DNA of 33,563 nucleotides from XN24 sp035514535 (lineage in GTDB: Bacteria > Pseudomonadota > Gammaproteobacteria > Steroidobacterales > XN24). A program made the translations under genes and the position numbers. Below, piece by piece: positions 1 through 7,511 of this stretch. The notes beneath the pieces are model-generated. The model saw nothing but the letters and a program-made list of their open reading frames with translations. It did not search any database and was not told where the DNA came from. The DNA is taken from positions 1-33,563 of the forward strand of contig DATKAZ010000112.1 in the NCBI GenBank assembly GCA_035514535.1, given 5' to 3'. The stretch's first letter is position 1, and each line of letters begins with the position of its first letter.

Positions 1-645
1 GGTATCACGTCGGGTCCTGAGACTCTTGCACCAGTCAGCAAGCCGCCGCTTTTCGCCGGCACGACATTGGCGGTAGCCGATCGAGCCATACTCATAACCT
101 TCGCATTGCTCAACGGCGACGCTCACGCCTCGCGCAGGCGATGCATCACGCGTGCTCGACGGCAGTCTGGGCCCGCTTCCTCCAATCGATGGCACTGCAT
201 ACCCATGCGTGCGCGCATATTGGGTCATATCGCGACACGCCACCTCCTGATTGCCTGAGTATTGCCCGCGCGTATTTTGCTCGAGCCAGTAGCGACAGGT
301 GTCGGTGAGCGTCCGCAGGACGCTCGGATCGCCGCGCGCAGTATTGGTCGGACCGAAGCTTCTTGTGGCGGGTTCAGGGTTGACCCGCTCGGGAGCAGTT
401 CGGTTGACGGTTGCGCCCGGTCGGTGCTGGGGCGGTGTCGGTGCGGCAGGCGGGCTGGGGCGGCTTGTGGGCGCCGGCAGCGCGGTTTCTTCGCCAGGAC
501 CGCCGCGCCAGTCGATGACACCGGCGTACAAGAGTACCGCCGTTACGCCGAAGATGATCGCATACGCGATGATCGACGAAACGACTTCACGGCGGCGCTT
601 CGATTCAATGTGCCGCAGGCGCTCCGGCCTCGGTTGTTCCCACAC
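1..645 (-). CDS. Membrane-anchored hypothetical protein, C-terminus beyond window edge
   Basis: The minus-strand frame is open from a GTG at 645 to the left edge (215 codons, no stop). A GAGG Shine-Dalgarno lies 6 bases before this GTG; an alternative in-frame GTG at 657 has no better site. The protein begins with a short basic cytoplasmic stretch (ERLRHIESKRRREVV), then one hydrophobic segment at about residues 17-39. A Pro/Ala/Thr-rich linker follows (about 45-95), then a more polar region with several Cys residues (TCRYWLEQNT, ACRDM, EQCEGYEYG, QCRAGEKRRL, DWCKSLR). The layout suggests a single-pass inner-membrane protein with a periplasmic domain, possibly disulfide bonded. I do not recognise the family. 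The sharp change from low-complexity linker to ordered sequence supports a real gene. Confidence 0.6.
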   Translation of the reverse strand, partial: MWEQPRPERLRHIESKRRREVVSSIIAYAIIFGVTAVLLYAGVIDWRGGPGEETALPAPTSRPSPPAAPTPPQHRPGATVNRTAPERVNPEPATRSFGPTNTARGDPSVLRTLTDTCRYWLEQNTRGQYSGNQEVACRDMTQYARTHGYAVPSIGGSGPRLPSSTRDASPARGVSVAVEQCEGYEYGSIGYRQCRAGEKRRLADWCKSLRTRRDT

Positions 646-1028
646 TGCACACCTCACTCCATGGTGCTGCCTCCGGGCATGCTACCGCATTGCAGGTCTG
701 GCGTAGCGGCAATCAATGCACATTCTCACCCACAGGTGGCTCAGGGGCTGAGCCTGCGGAGCGGCGATTGAAGGCGTTCCTGGGATACTCGCGGTATCCG
801 GGTTGCCGGGAAATATGTCGCCTGTAGATCAACCACGCTTCAGGCAACGCTAGCAAAGGGCTGTATCGACGTGGAGTCTGCGGGAGCTGGCCTAATCGGT
901 GCAAATGCACGAAAGACGTTGATAGATGACAGACCCGTTTTTTGTGCGCCAGTTCATGAGGAAACAAACCGCCGCATGCTATATGTCGGCGATACGCTGA
1001 AACATCCAGCGACTCGGACGCCTTCGCC
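646..1028. other. Intergenic region, no gene recognised
   Basis: About 380 bases separate the minus-strand membrane protein and the plus-strand HEPN gene, so both promoters should lie here, but no convincing -35/-10 pair was found. Two small hairpins are visible: GGCTCA/TGAGCC at 738-754 with a 5-base loop, and GGATAC/GTATCC at 783-799. Neither has a T-tract. Short open frames here look like chance. Confidence 0.5.
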
Positions 1029-1700
1029 ATGTCTGCCAGCACGATCAGGCCCCGGTATCCTGCCCTGAAGGATCGGCAGCGCGAGCTCCACGACCAGTTC
1101 TCTACGGCCCTTGCCCTGCGCACCCACCGCGCCCTGAGCTGGCTTAACCGCGCCGAGCAGGAACCCGAGGATCACGACGCCCGCTTCCTGTTCCTGTGGA
1201 TTTCGTTCAATGCGGCCTACGCCAACGAGATCACCGACCGGCGGGAGTTCTCGGAGCGCCGTCAGCTCGTGAACTTCATGAATCGCCTGGTCGACTCGGA
1301 CCGCGAGAAGCTGCTGTACCAGATGATCTGGCGGCGCTACTCGCAGTCCATCCGGACGCTCATCGACAACCGCCACGTCTTCCAGCCGTTCTGGGACCAC
1401 GTCAGGGGCGACCTGACGGATGCGGAGTGGCGCGAGGCGTTCGTGAAGAGCAAGTCTTCGGCCCACCGGGCGCTGGGCAGGCAGAACACCAAGAAGGTCT
1501 TCGCCGTGACCTTCGACCGGCTCTACACGCTGCGCAACCAGTTGATGCACGGCGGCTCAACCTGGAACAGCTCGGTGAACCGGGGCCAGGTGACCGACGG
1601 CGCGCGGATCCTCGGCGACATCGTGCCGATCATCATTCACCTGATGATGGAGAACCCGCGCCAGCTGTGGGGTGATCCGGTTTATCCGGTGGTGGAGTGA
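1029..1700 (+). CDS. HEPN-domain protein with R-X4-H motif (putative RNase-type)
   Basis: A 223-residue protein rich in helix-forming segments. Near the C-terminus it carries YTLRNQLMHGG, where Arg169 and His174 form the R-X4-6-H motif of HEPN domains. In that superfamily the motif is the metal-independent RNase active site of many toxins and abortive-infection effectors. The downstream segment (GDIVPIIIHLMMENPRQLWGDP) is also typical of this widespread, poorly studied HEPN family. No partner antitoxin such as an MNT nucleotidyltransferase is adjacent; the convergent gene is a HigA antitoxin. The start lacks a clear ribosome-binding site. Its 3' end exists in two further partial copies in this window (2216-2251, 10992-11105). 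HEPN assignment is from motif recognition; the RNase role is inferred from the family and substrate is unknown. Confidence 0.75.
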   Translation: MSASTIRPRYPALKDRQRELHDQFSTALALRTHRALSWLNRAEQEPEDHDARFLFLWISFNAAYANEITDRREFSERRQLVNFMNRLVDSDREKLLYQMIWRRYSQSIRTLIDNRHVFQPFWDHVRGDLTDAEWREAFVKSKSSAHRALGRQNTKKVFAVTFDRLYTLRNQLMHGGSTWNSSVNRGQVTDGARILGDIVPIIIHLMMENPRQLWGDPVYPVVE

Positions 1701-1715
1701 TGAGTGGTTGAGACG

Positions 1716-2126
1716 TCATAGAAACGCATCGGCAGCGACACCGAACCGCCGGGCCAGCGCGCGGACCTGGCGCAGATTGAGCTCGCGCTTGCCGCTCAGG
1801 ATCTCGGAGACGACGCCCTGGCTGCCGATCTCGGGCAGCTCGGATTGCGTCAAGCCATGCTGGCGCATCAGAAATCTCAGCATCGCCCGGCCGGATACTT
1901 CGGGGAGAGGGAAATGGCGCGCGTCGTAATCTCCGATCAACTCACCCACAGTGGCCGCCAGGCCGGCGAGCGGATGGGACTCGTCGGCGGCCCCGGCATC
2001 CAGCAGCGCGTTCATGGCAGATGTTGCGCGAGCGTAGTCTTTCCGGTTGCGGATCGGACGCAGGGGGACCTTCGCGTCCAGTGCGCGATAGTGTGCGGTG
2101 ATCTCGCGGATGTTCAGGGTCTCCAT
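1716..2126 (-). CDS. higA: HigA-family antitoxin, XRE-type HTH
   Basis: A 136-residue protein with the HigA layout: an N-terminal region (PIRNRKDYARA, HPLAGLAATVGELIGDYDARHFPLP) and a C-terminal Cro/C1-type helix-turn-helix at about residues 90-132 (GLTQSELPEIGSQGVVSEILSGK). HigA binds and neutralises the HigB mRNA interferase and represses the operon. Here the upstream gene that should be higB is only a 16-codon stub, so the antitoxin is an orphan. The start ATG lies one base past the stub's TGA, keeping the coupled arrangement of an intact higBA operon. It is convergent with the HEPN gene, 15 bases apart. It may survive as an autoregulator or may protect against a homologous toxin elsewhere. 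Confidence 0.85.
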   Translation of the reverse strand: METLNIREITAHYRALDAKVPLRPIRNRKDYARATSAMNALLDAGAADESHPLAGLAATVGELIGDYDARHFPLPEVSGRAMLRFLMRQHGLTQSELPEIGSQGVVSEILSGKRELNLRQVRALARRFGVAADAFL

Positions 2127-2127
2127 G

Positions 2128-2178
2128 TCAGGGCTTCCAGCGGTCGCTCAATAACGCCTGGTTTGAGATGACCCGCAT
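2128..2178 (-). pseudogene. higB: HigB toxin remnant, internal in-frame deletion leaving 16 codons
   Basis: Directly upstream of higA is a 16-codon frame reading MRVISNQALLSDRWKP and then TGA. The first residues (MRVISNQAL) match the usual HigB N-terminus and the last (DRWKP) resemble the typical HigB C-terminal end. The roughly 80 residues between, which form the RelE-like fold and active site, are missing. The simplest reading is a clean internal in-frame deletion. The match to HigB ends is from memory of the family. Because the piece is short, chance resemblance at the C-terminal half cannot be excluded. Confidence 0.6.
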
Positions 2179-2184
2179 GGCCGC

Positions 2185-2190
2185 AGTATA
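2185..2190 (-). promoter_or_regulatory. Possible -10 element for the higBA remnant
   Basis: On the minus strand TATACT lies 6 bases before the ATG of the higB stub, so a transcript from it would be nearly leaderless. An imperfect TATC...GATA dyad overlaps its upstream side and could be a HigA operator. No good -35 element was found. The HEPN fragment at 2216-2251 begins about 25 bases upstream. Confidence 0.35.
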
Positions 2191-2215
2191 TCTCAATTTG
2201 CGATAGTCGACGCGG

Positions 2216-2251
2216 CCTCGGCGACATCGTGCCGATCATCATTCACCTGAT
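2216..2251 (+). repeat. 36-bp exact copy of an internal piece of the HEPN gene
   Basis: Bases 2216-2251 are identical to 1610-1645 inside the HEPN gene (encoding about LGDIVPIIIHL), with no similarity on either side. The offset is 606 bases and the orientation is the same. It sits between the higBA promoter region and the DUF2442 gene and codes for nothing in context. It is either the scar of a former second HEPN gene or the product of a small recombination or duplication event. Confidence 0.85.
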
Positions 2252-2337
2252 CCTTCGGAAAGCTGAGCTAATATCAGCCTGGAACCGCGCCCAGTCGGGT
2301 GTGCGTCTGCCGCGGATCGCACCGCTGGAGTAGCGAC

Positions 2338-2583
2338 ATGCTGACGAGGATCAATGCAGCCAGGTATCTCGGGGGTCATTCGGTCCGGCTCTGTTTCAGC
2401 GATGGCCTCGAGGGTACTGTCAACCTGTCCCAGGAGCTTGCAGGCGAAGTTTTCGAGCCGCTGCGCGACGAGGCGTTTTTCGCCCAGGTCGAGCTCCATC
2501 CGGAATTGCATACGCTGGTCTGGCCGAACGGTGCCGACTTCGCGCCGGAGTTTCTGCGGGAGAAGCTGCTGGTCGCTGCCTGA
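2338..2583 (+). CDS. DUF2442 domain protein
   Basis: The 81-residue protein starts at ATG 2338, with GGAG 7 bases upstream. It matches the DUF2442 pattern: INAARYLGGHSVRLCFSDGLEGTVNL, then FEPLRDEAFFAQVELHPELHTLVWPNGADFAPEFL. DUF2442 genes usually sit next to a DUF4160 gene, and the pair is often described as toxin-antitoxin-like. No DUF4160 gene is seen here. A longer start at GTG 2299 is possible but has no ribosome-binding site and adds unrelated residues. Function is unknown; the missing partner fits the general loss of partners in this region. Confidence 0.8.
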   Translation: MLTRINAARYLGGHSVRLCFSDGLEGTVNLSQELAGEVFEPLRDEAFFAQVELHPELHTLVWPNGADFAPEFLREKLLVAA

Positions 2584-2628
2584 TTATCGGCGCGGCGTAA
2601 CCGGCAGGTTCTTTCCAGCGGGTACGCG

Positions 2629-2781
2629 TCAACCACAGACCAGAATGGCAAATGTGACCGCCAGCAGCATCGCCACCAGGGCCATCCCGCCAGTGCGGAC
2701 CAGCGGCAGGGAGTCCATGAGGGTTCCGCGGGGTCGCTGTTCGACTCCAGACCGGCGCGTGCGTTGTGATAAGAACTCCAT
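2629..2781 (-). CDS. Possible 50-residue single-pass membrane protein
   Basis: A minus-strand frame of 50 codons starts MEFLSQRTRRSGVEQRP and ends in a hydrophobic segment (GGMALVAMLLAVTFAILVCG) directly followed by TGA. An internal ATG gives a 29-residue version of mostly the membrane segment. A GGGGAG stretch lies 14 bases before the first ATG, too far for a good ribosome-binding site. The transmembrane-like end is the only coding signal, so this stays tentative. Confidence 0.25.
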   Translation of the reverse strand: MEFLSQRTRRSGVEQRPRGTLMDSLPLVRTGGMALVAMLLAVTFAILVCG

Positions 2782-2981
2782 GCGCTCATTCTGCGCTCCC
2801 CGGAGGGCTGCTTCTGTGTGCCAGCTTACACACGTCGTTGCCCGGCCGTTGAACCGAAGCTGCGTGTGCCATCGAACAGACGTCGACAGTAGCCCAGCCT
2901 AGTTTGGTAACAGGGCACGGACTGCACGGCAGTCGTGTGCCGTCAGGCACGGCCGTGCCGAGTAAACAAGCGGGTGAACCT

Positions 2982-3185
2982 ATGAACACATTGATTTCTA
3001 TGGCTGTCGGCGCGTTGTCTCTGCTGGTCACCGGCATCGCATTGGCGCAGACGGGAAACATGATGGATGGTGGCGGCCGGGGCATGGGTTGGATGGGTGG
3101 CTACGGCGGGTTCTGGGGGGCGGTGTTGCTTGGTGCCATAGCTGTCGCAGTCCTGGTATTGCTCATGAATCGCAAGGCAAAGTGA
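2982..3185 (+). CDS. Small Gly/Met-rich membrane protein with signal sequence
   Basis: The 67-residue protein starts at ATG 2982. Residues 1-23 form a signal peptide or first membrane segment (MNTLISMAVGALSLLVTGIALAQ). A Gly/Met/Trp-rich stretch follows (GNMMDGGGRGMGWMGGYGG), then a second hydrophobic segment (about 45-62) and a basic tail, NRKAK. Met-rich small membrane proteins of this shape are often found with copper or other metal handling genes, but nothing nearby confirms that. A 14-base perfect palindrome (GGCACGGCCGTGCC, 2946-2959) lies upstream and may be a regulatory site. Starting further upstream at 2904 adds residues that do not look like protein. Confidence 0.55.
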   Translation: MNTLISMAVGALSLLVTGIALAQTGNMMDGGGRGMGWMGGYGGFWGAVLLGAIAVAVLVLLMNRKAK

Positions 3186-3210
3186 CTTCGGCCGGAACAG
3201 GGACCATTGC

Positions 3211-3774
3211 ATGACCCGTCAACGCAGGATCGCCGTCCTTGTCGGTTCGCTCAGGAAGGAGAGCTTCACGCGCAAGGCCGCCCGCGCCATCGTGGCTGAA
3301 TTGCCCGAGGGCTATACAGCCGAGGAGGTCGATATATCCGCAGTCGGCTCGTACAACCAGGATCTCGACACGGATGACCCGCCCGCCGCCTGGGCTGCAC
3401 TGCGCCAGGTAATCAAGTCCGCCGACGCCGTGCTGTTCGCCACGCCGGAGTACAACCGTTCGGTGCCCGGCGTGCTGAAGAACGCCATCGACATCGCCTC
3501 GCGTCCTTATGGCAAGAGCGCATTCGATGGGAAGCCTGCGGCGGTGGTTTCGGTCACGCCCGGTGCGCTCGGCGGCTTCGGGGCAAACCATCACCTGCGC
3601 CAGTCACTGGTCTTCCTCAACATGCCGGTCCTGCAACAACCGGAAATATATCTCTCCGGCGTTGGCGACTGGTTCGACGACCAGGGCAGGGTAAAGAAAG
3701 ACGACACCCGCACCTTCCTCGCGAAGTTCGCGCAGGCGTTCACGGCATGGATCGAAGTCGTGACGGAGGACTAG
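3211..3774 (+). CDS. NADPH-dependent FMN reductase, ChrR/YieF type
   Basis: A 187-residue flavodoxin-fold protein. It has the FMN phosphate-binding loop at the N-terminus (VGSLRKESFTR) and the family signature PEYNRSVPGVLKNAIDIASR at about residues 82-101. Members reduce quinones, chromate, azo compounds and other electrophiles with NAD(P)H and protect against oxidative stress. Length and motif spacing match the family. The gene follows the small membrane protein by 25 bases and may be cotranscribed with it. The specific substrate cannot be told from sequence. Confidence 0.9.
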   Translation: MTRQRRIAVLVGSLRKESFTRKAARAIVAELPEGYTAEEVDISAVGSYNQDLDTDDPPAAWAALRQVIKSADAVLFATPEYNRSVPGVLKNAIDIASRPYGKSAFDGKPAAVVSVTPGALGGFGANHHLRQSLVFLNMPVLQQPEIYLSGVGDWFDDQGRVKKDDTRTFLAKFAQAFTAWIEVVTED

Positions 3775-3799
3775 CAGTCCCGCCTGCACCCCCGCGTTC

Positions 3800-4681
3800 A
3801 TGTTTATCCGCATCGGCTTTGAGATCATTATCGAATGCACCAGTCCGACACCGTTGTTGTTGGCGCTGTTGCCGCATCCCAGCTATGGCGGGCGGGTGGT
3901 CGGGTCTGACGAGGTCCGAACCGATCCCGCGGTGCCGCAGGAAGGGTATCTCGATGAATTCGCCAATCGCCGGGTCCGGGCCGTCGCGCCGCCCGGACGG
4001 CTGACATTGTGGTCCGACTGTATCGTCGAGAATGACGGCCAGCCGGATCCATTCGACTGGAACGCCCGCCAGCACGCGATTGCCGATCTGCCGCCGGAAA
4101 CCTTGCGATATCTGACCGCCAGCCGCTACTGCAACAGCGACGAATTGATCGAACAGGCCTGGGCCTTGTTTGGCAAGACGCCGGAGGGTTGGGCACGGGT
4201 CCAGGCGATCTGCAACTGGGTGCACAACCACCTGACTTTCGGCTACCACTATGGCCGTCCGACCAAGACCGCAACCGATGCGCTGCGCGAACGCACCGGC
4301 GTCTGTCGCGACTTCGCCCAACTGGCGGTGGCGATGTGCCGCGCGATGAACATCCCGGCGCGCTATGCCAGCGGCTATCTCGGCGATATCGGCGTGCCCT
4401 ACAGTGGCCCCGGCGATTTTTGCGCCTGGTTCGAGGCCTATCTCGAGAACCGGTGGTGCACCTTCGATGCGCGCTACAACACGCCGCGGATCGGTCGGGT
4501 GCTGGTGGTCCGGGGCCGCGATGCTGCTGACGGGGCCATGATCACCTCTTTCGGCAGTTACGATCTGAAGCTCTTCCGGGTGTGGACCGACGAAGTGGTC
4601 GGGACAACCACCGACGCCGAGCGGCTGGCCCTGTTGGAGAGCCTCCCGGATACTCCCGCCCTGACCTTGGTGCCGACGTAA
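3800..4681 (+). CDS. Transglutaminase-like (cysteine protease fold) protein
   Basis: A 293-residue protein with an N-terminal beta domain (MFIRIGFEIIIE, typical for the family start) and a transglutaminase core. Core elements are NWVHNHLTFGYHYG, the nucleophile region TGVCRDFAQL (Cys169), and GDFCAWFEAYLENRWCTFDAR. In most relatives I recall, the position in DFxAWFEAYL is His, the second member of the Cys-His-Asp triad; here it is Cys208 (codon TGC). Asp223 is present. Substitution of this His also occurs in some relatives, so activity is uncertain rather than excluded. No Shine-Dalgarno was seen, but the N-terminal match supports the start. Confidence 0.85.
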   Translation: MFIRIGFEIIIECTSPTPLLLALLPHPSYGGRVVGSDEVRTDPAVPQEGYLDEFANRRVRAVAPPGRLTLWSDCIVENDGQPDPFDWNARQHAIADLPPETLRYLTASRYCNSDELIEQAWALFGKTPEGWARVQAICNWVHNHLTFGYHYGRPTKTATDALRERTGVCRDFAQLAVAMCRAMNIPARYASGYLGDIGVPYSGPGDFCAWFEAYLENRWCTFDARYNTPRIGRVLVVRGRDAADGAMITSFGSYDLKLFRVWTDEVVGTTTDAERLALLESLPDTPALTLVPT

Positions 4682-4706
4682 GCGGATCGGCGTACAAAGT
4701 AAGCAC

Positions 4707-5921
4707 ATGGGTGCATGGAACAAGCTCAAGGAGGCCCTCGGCGCGGCGGCGATTGACCCGGGCCGGGTCGAGGCGGCGCTCGAGGCGGCCGCGGAGAGGC
4801 AGCCGCCGCCGGTGCTGTGGTTGCTGGGCGCGACCCAGGCCGGCAAGACCTCGATCATCCGCACGCTGACCGGCAACACGGCGGCGGAGATCGGCAACGG
4901 CTTCAGGCCGTGCACGCGGCGCTCCTACTTGTACGAGTTCCCGACGGGCGCGCCGGTGCTCAGCTTCCTCGATACGCGCGGGCTCGGCGAGGTGGCCTAC
5001 GATCCGGCGGAAGACATCGCGCTCTGCGAGACGCGCGCGCACCTCGTGATCACGGTGGTGCGGGTCACGGAGACGCAGCCGCGCGCGGTGCTCGAGGTGC
5101 TGCGCGGCATCCGCAGGCGGCATCCGGAGTGGCCGGTCATCGTCGCGCAGACCTGCCTGCATACCGCCTATCCCGACGGCGTGGAGCACGTGCTCCCTTA
5201 TCCGTTCTCGTCGCCGGACTGGCCGGAGCGCGTCCCTGCGGACCTGCGGCGGCTGGTGCTGGCGCAACGCGAGGCGTTCGGGGATCTGCCGGGCGCGGGG
5301 GAGGTGTTGTGGGTGCCGGTGGACTTCACGCTGGCCGAGGATGGGTTCGAGCCGGCCGACTATGGTGCGGACGCGCTTTGGGACGCCATCGACCACGCGA
5401 TGTTCATGGACCTGCGCGCGCGCGTCATCGCGGACGATGGCGTGGCGGATGTCTTCTGGCGGGAAGCGCACCCGAAGGTGGTCGGCTACAGCCGGGTCGC
5501 CTCTGTGGCGGGCGGGGTGCCGGTCGCGGACCTGGCGCTCCTGCCCAGCGTGCAGGCGGCCATGGTCTATGCGCTGGCGGCGACTTACGGCGTGCGGTGG
5601 ACAGCGCGCAACACCAGCGAGTTCCTGGGGCTTCTGGGCGCCGGGTTTCTCGTGTCGTACGGCGGGCGATCGCTCGGCCGGAGCCTCGTGAAGCTGGTGC
5701 CGGTGTGGGGCCAGACTGCCGGCATTGCGTGGGGCGCGGCGGCCGGCGGCGCGATCACTTTCGGGCTGGGCAAGGCCGCGTGCCACTACCTGGCGCGCAA
5801 GCGCGCGGGAAGGACGGTCTCGGCGGAACAGTTGCGCGAGGTCTACCGGGAGGCGCTGCGAGATGGCCGGGTGCTGGTGCGCGAGCAGCTGGACGCGGCC
5901 GACAAGGAATCCGGCAAGTGA
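4707..5921 (+). CDS. P-loop GTPase with C-terminal DUF697-like membrane domain
   Basis: A 404-residue protein. Residues 41-49 are a Walker A/G1 motif (GATQAGKTS). DTRG at 89-92 is G3. AQTCLH at about 147-152 is in the G4 position but is not a canonical NKxD. The C-terminal third (LLPSVQAAMVYALAATYGVRW to about FGLGKAACHYL) has paired hydrophobic helices typical of DUF697, suggesting membrane association. Its stop overlaps the start of a second GTPase gene by four bases, so the two should be made together and probably act as a pair. Similar two-GTPase loci occur in Proteobacteria. A role in envelope or stress physiology is inference. Confidence 0.8.
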   Translation: MGAWNKLKEALGAAAIDPGRVEAALEAAAERQPPPVLWLLGATQAGKTSIIRTLTGNTAAEIGNGFRPCTRRSYLYEFPTGAPVLSFLDTRGLGEVAYDPAEDIALCETRAHLVITVVRVTETQPRAVLEVLRGIRRRHPEWPVIVAQTCLHTAYPDGVEHVLPYPFSSPDWPERVPADLRRLVLAQREAFGDLPGAGEVLWVPVDFTLAEDGFEPADYGADALWDAIDHAMFMDLRARVIADDGVADVFWREAHPKVVGYSRVASVAGGVPVADLALLPSVQAAMVYALAATYGVRWTARNTSEFLGLLGAGFLVSYGGRSLGRSLVKLVPVWGQTAGIAWGAAAGGAITFGLGKAACHYLARKRAGRTVSAEQLREVYREALRDGRVLVREQLDAADKESGK

Positions 5922-7459
5922 AGGGCGTGCTCGATCGCTTCGGCCGGCTGCGGGTGGTGGCCGCGGGGTTCGCGTTGCTGCCGCTGGTCGGCCTGCCGGT
6001 GCTGGGCATCATCTGGCTGGTGCGGTCGTCGGCCGGCCTTTGGTGGCTGGCGGCCGGCCTGGTCGCGCTGGCCTTCGCGGTGTTCTTCCACTGGCTGGCC
6101 GGGCGGCGGGAGGCGGCGGCCCTGGCGGAGGTCAGGACGCGACCGGGCGGCAACTGGCCGCGACAGGCACAGGAGTGCTGGGTGAAGGTGCAGCGGATGG
6201 CGGACGACGCGACACTCGAAGCGTGGCCGCTCGATGAGCCGACCGGGCTGGGTCGCCTCGCGGAGGAGGTTCTCCGGCTTGTGGCCGGGCATTTACACCC
6301 GAGGTCGACGCAGCCGCTGGCGGAGATGACCGTGCCGGACACCCTGATGGTGATCGAGCGCGCGGCGCGCGAACTCAGGCTGCAAATCACGGAGCGGATC
6401 CCGGGCAGCCATCGCATCACGCTCGCGCAGGTGGGCGGGATGCGCAGGCTGAAGGGCCACTACGATCGGCTTTCGCCCCTGCTCAAGGTGGTGCAGGCGT
6501 ATGTCATGCCGGCGGCCCTGCTGCGGCAGCTCTTGGGCGACATGTTGCTCGGCTCGGTCTTCCAGGCCGGCTCGAAGAACGTGCAACTCTGGCTGCTGCA
6601 GGAGTACATCCGCAAGATCGGCTTCCACGCCATCGAGCTCTACGGCGGGCTGGTGGTGCTCGAGGATGCGCGGCCGCTGGAGTCGGTGACGCGCGGCGCG
6701 CGCGAAGACCTGGAGCGCGCTGGTGCCGGGGAGGATGCGCGCCTCGAGCCGCTCAGGATCGTGATGCTCGGGCGCGTCAACGCCGGCAAGTCGAGCCTGG
6801 TCAACGCACTGTTCGGCGAGCTGGTCGCGGCCACGGACGTGATCCCGGACTCGACCGCGGGCATCGTGCCTTATCGGCTCGAGCGCGACGACGAGGTCCG
6901 CGCGCTGGTGTACGATACGCCCGGCTTCGACTCCGACACCACCGGCCAGCGGACGCTGGAAAAGGCGAGCCTGGGCGCGGATCTCGTCATCTGGGTGACG
7001 GCCGCGGACCGGCCGGACCGGGCCGAAGAGCGGGCGCGTCTCGACCGGCTGCGCCACGGTCTCGCAGACCCGGCGCGCCGCGCGTCGCCGGTGCTCGTGG
7101 CCCTGACCCACATCGATCGGCTGCGCCCGCTGCGCGAGTGGGATCCCCCTTACGATCTCGATCCGCCGGAAGGCCCGAAGGCGGAGCAGATTGCGGACGC
7201 GGTGATCGCCGCGGCCGACGACCTGGGCGTGGACGTGTCGACAGTGATCCCGGTGTGCACGGCGCCCGAGCGGGTCTACAACGTGGACGATGTGCTCTGG
7301 GCCGCCATGCTGTTCGAGTTCCCCGAGGCCAACCGCGTGCGGCTGTTACGCTGCCAGCGGGCCCGGCGGTCGGAGCAGGAGTGGGGCCAGCTGCGCCGCC
7401 AGCTCAGGAACAGTGGCCGCTTCCTGGTGTCGCTGGCGCGAGCGCGGCGTGGCACTTGA
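5918..7459 (+). CDS. Membrane GTPase, HSR1/Era-like C-terminal G domain
   Basis: The GTG start at 5918 overlaps the preceding TGA (GTGA), with AAGGA 9 bases upstream; this gives 513 residues. Two membrane segments lie at about residues 13-35 and 41-60. A helical middle follows, then a G domain: GRVNAGKSSLVN (G1, 285-296), DTPGF (G3, 333-337) and THID (G4, 397-400). The frame is open far upstream (to 4817), but that part is the shadow of the first GTPase gene. The protein is probably an inner-membrane GTPase acting with its partner upstream. The last codons overlap the -35 element of the following antitoxin operon. Confidence 0.82.
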   Translation: MKGVLDRFGRLRVVAAGFALLPLVGLPVLGIIWLVRSSAGLWWLAAGLVALAFAVFFHWLAGRREAAALAEVRTRPGGNWPRQAQECWVKVQRMADDATLEAWPLDEPTGLGRLAEEVLRLVAGHLHPRSTQPLAEMTVPDTLMVIERAARELRLQITERIPGSHRITLAQVGGMRRLKGHYDRLSPLLKVVQAYVMPAALLRQLLGDMLLGSVFQAGSKNVQLWLLQEYIRKIGFHAIELYGGLVVLEDARPLESVTRGAREDLERAGAGEDARLEPLRIVMLGRVNAGKSSLVNALFGELVAATDVIPDSTAGIVPYRLERDDEVRALVYDTPGFDSDTTGQRTLEKASLGADLVIWVTAADRPDRAEERARLDRLRHGLADPARRASPVLVALTHIDRLRPLREWDPPYDLDPPEGPKAEQIADAVIAAADDLGVDVSTVIPVCTAPERVYNVDDVLWAAMLFEFPEANRVRLLRCQRARRSEQEWGQLRRQLRNSGRFLVSLARARRGT

Positions 7460-7490
7460 CTGTCCGTGGCAGCTATGTACAATTTGTACA
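7456..7490 (+). promoter_or_regulatory. Promoter and operator of the Phd/PIN module
   Basis: TTGACT (7456-7461), a 16-base spacer and TACAAT (7478-7483) form a good sigma-70 promoter. The -10 lies inside TGTACAATTTGTACA (7476-7490), two TGTACA palindromes three bases apart. This is the kind of dyad a Phd/YefM antitoxin binds to repress its own operon. The -35 overlaps the stop codon of the upstream GTPase gene. Confidence 0.7.
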
Positions 7491-7511
7491 AAATGCACAT
7501 AGAGAGCTGAT

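Noticed and set aside
2279..2337. Short in-frame tail WNRAQSGVRLPRIAPLE before DUF2442, possible remnant of a partner gene
   Set aside because: It looks protein-like, but I cannot match it to DUF4160 or another family, and it is too short to call.
3740..4915. Long minus-strand frame opposite the transglutaminase gene
   Set aside because: Shadow of a recognisable plus-strand gene; no family features.
4817..5917. Upstream extension of the second GTPase frame, giving 880 residues
   Set aside because: This part is Gly/Arg/Ala-rich shadow of the first GTPase gene; GTG 5918 has coupling and a ribosome-binding site.
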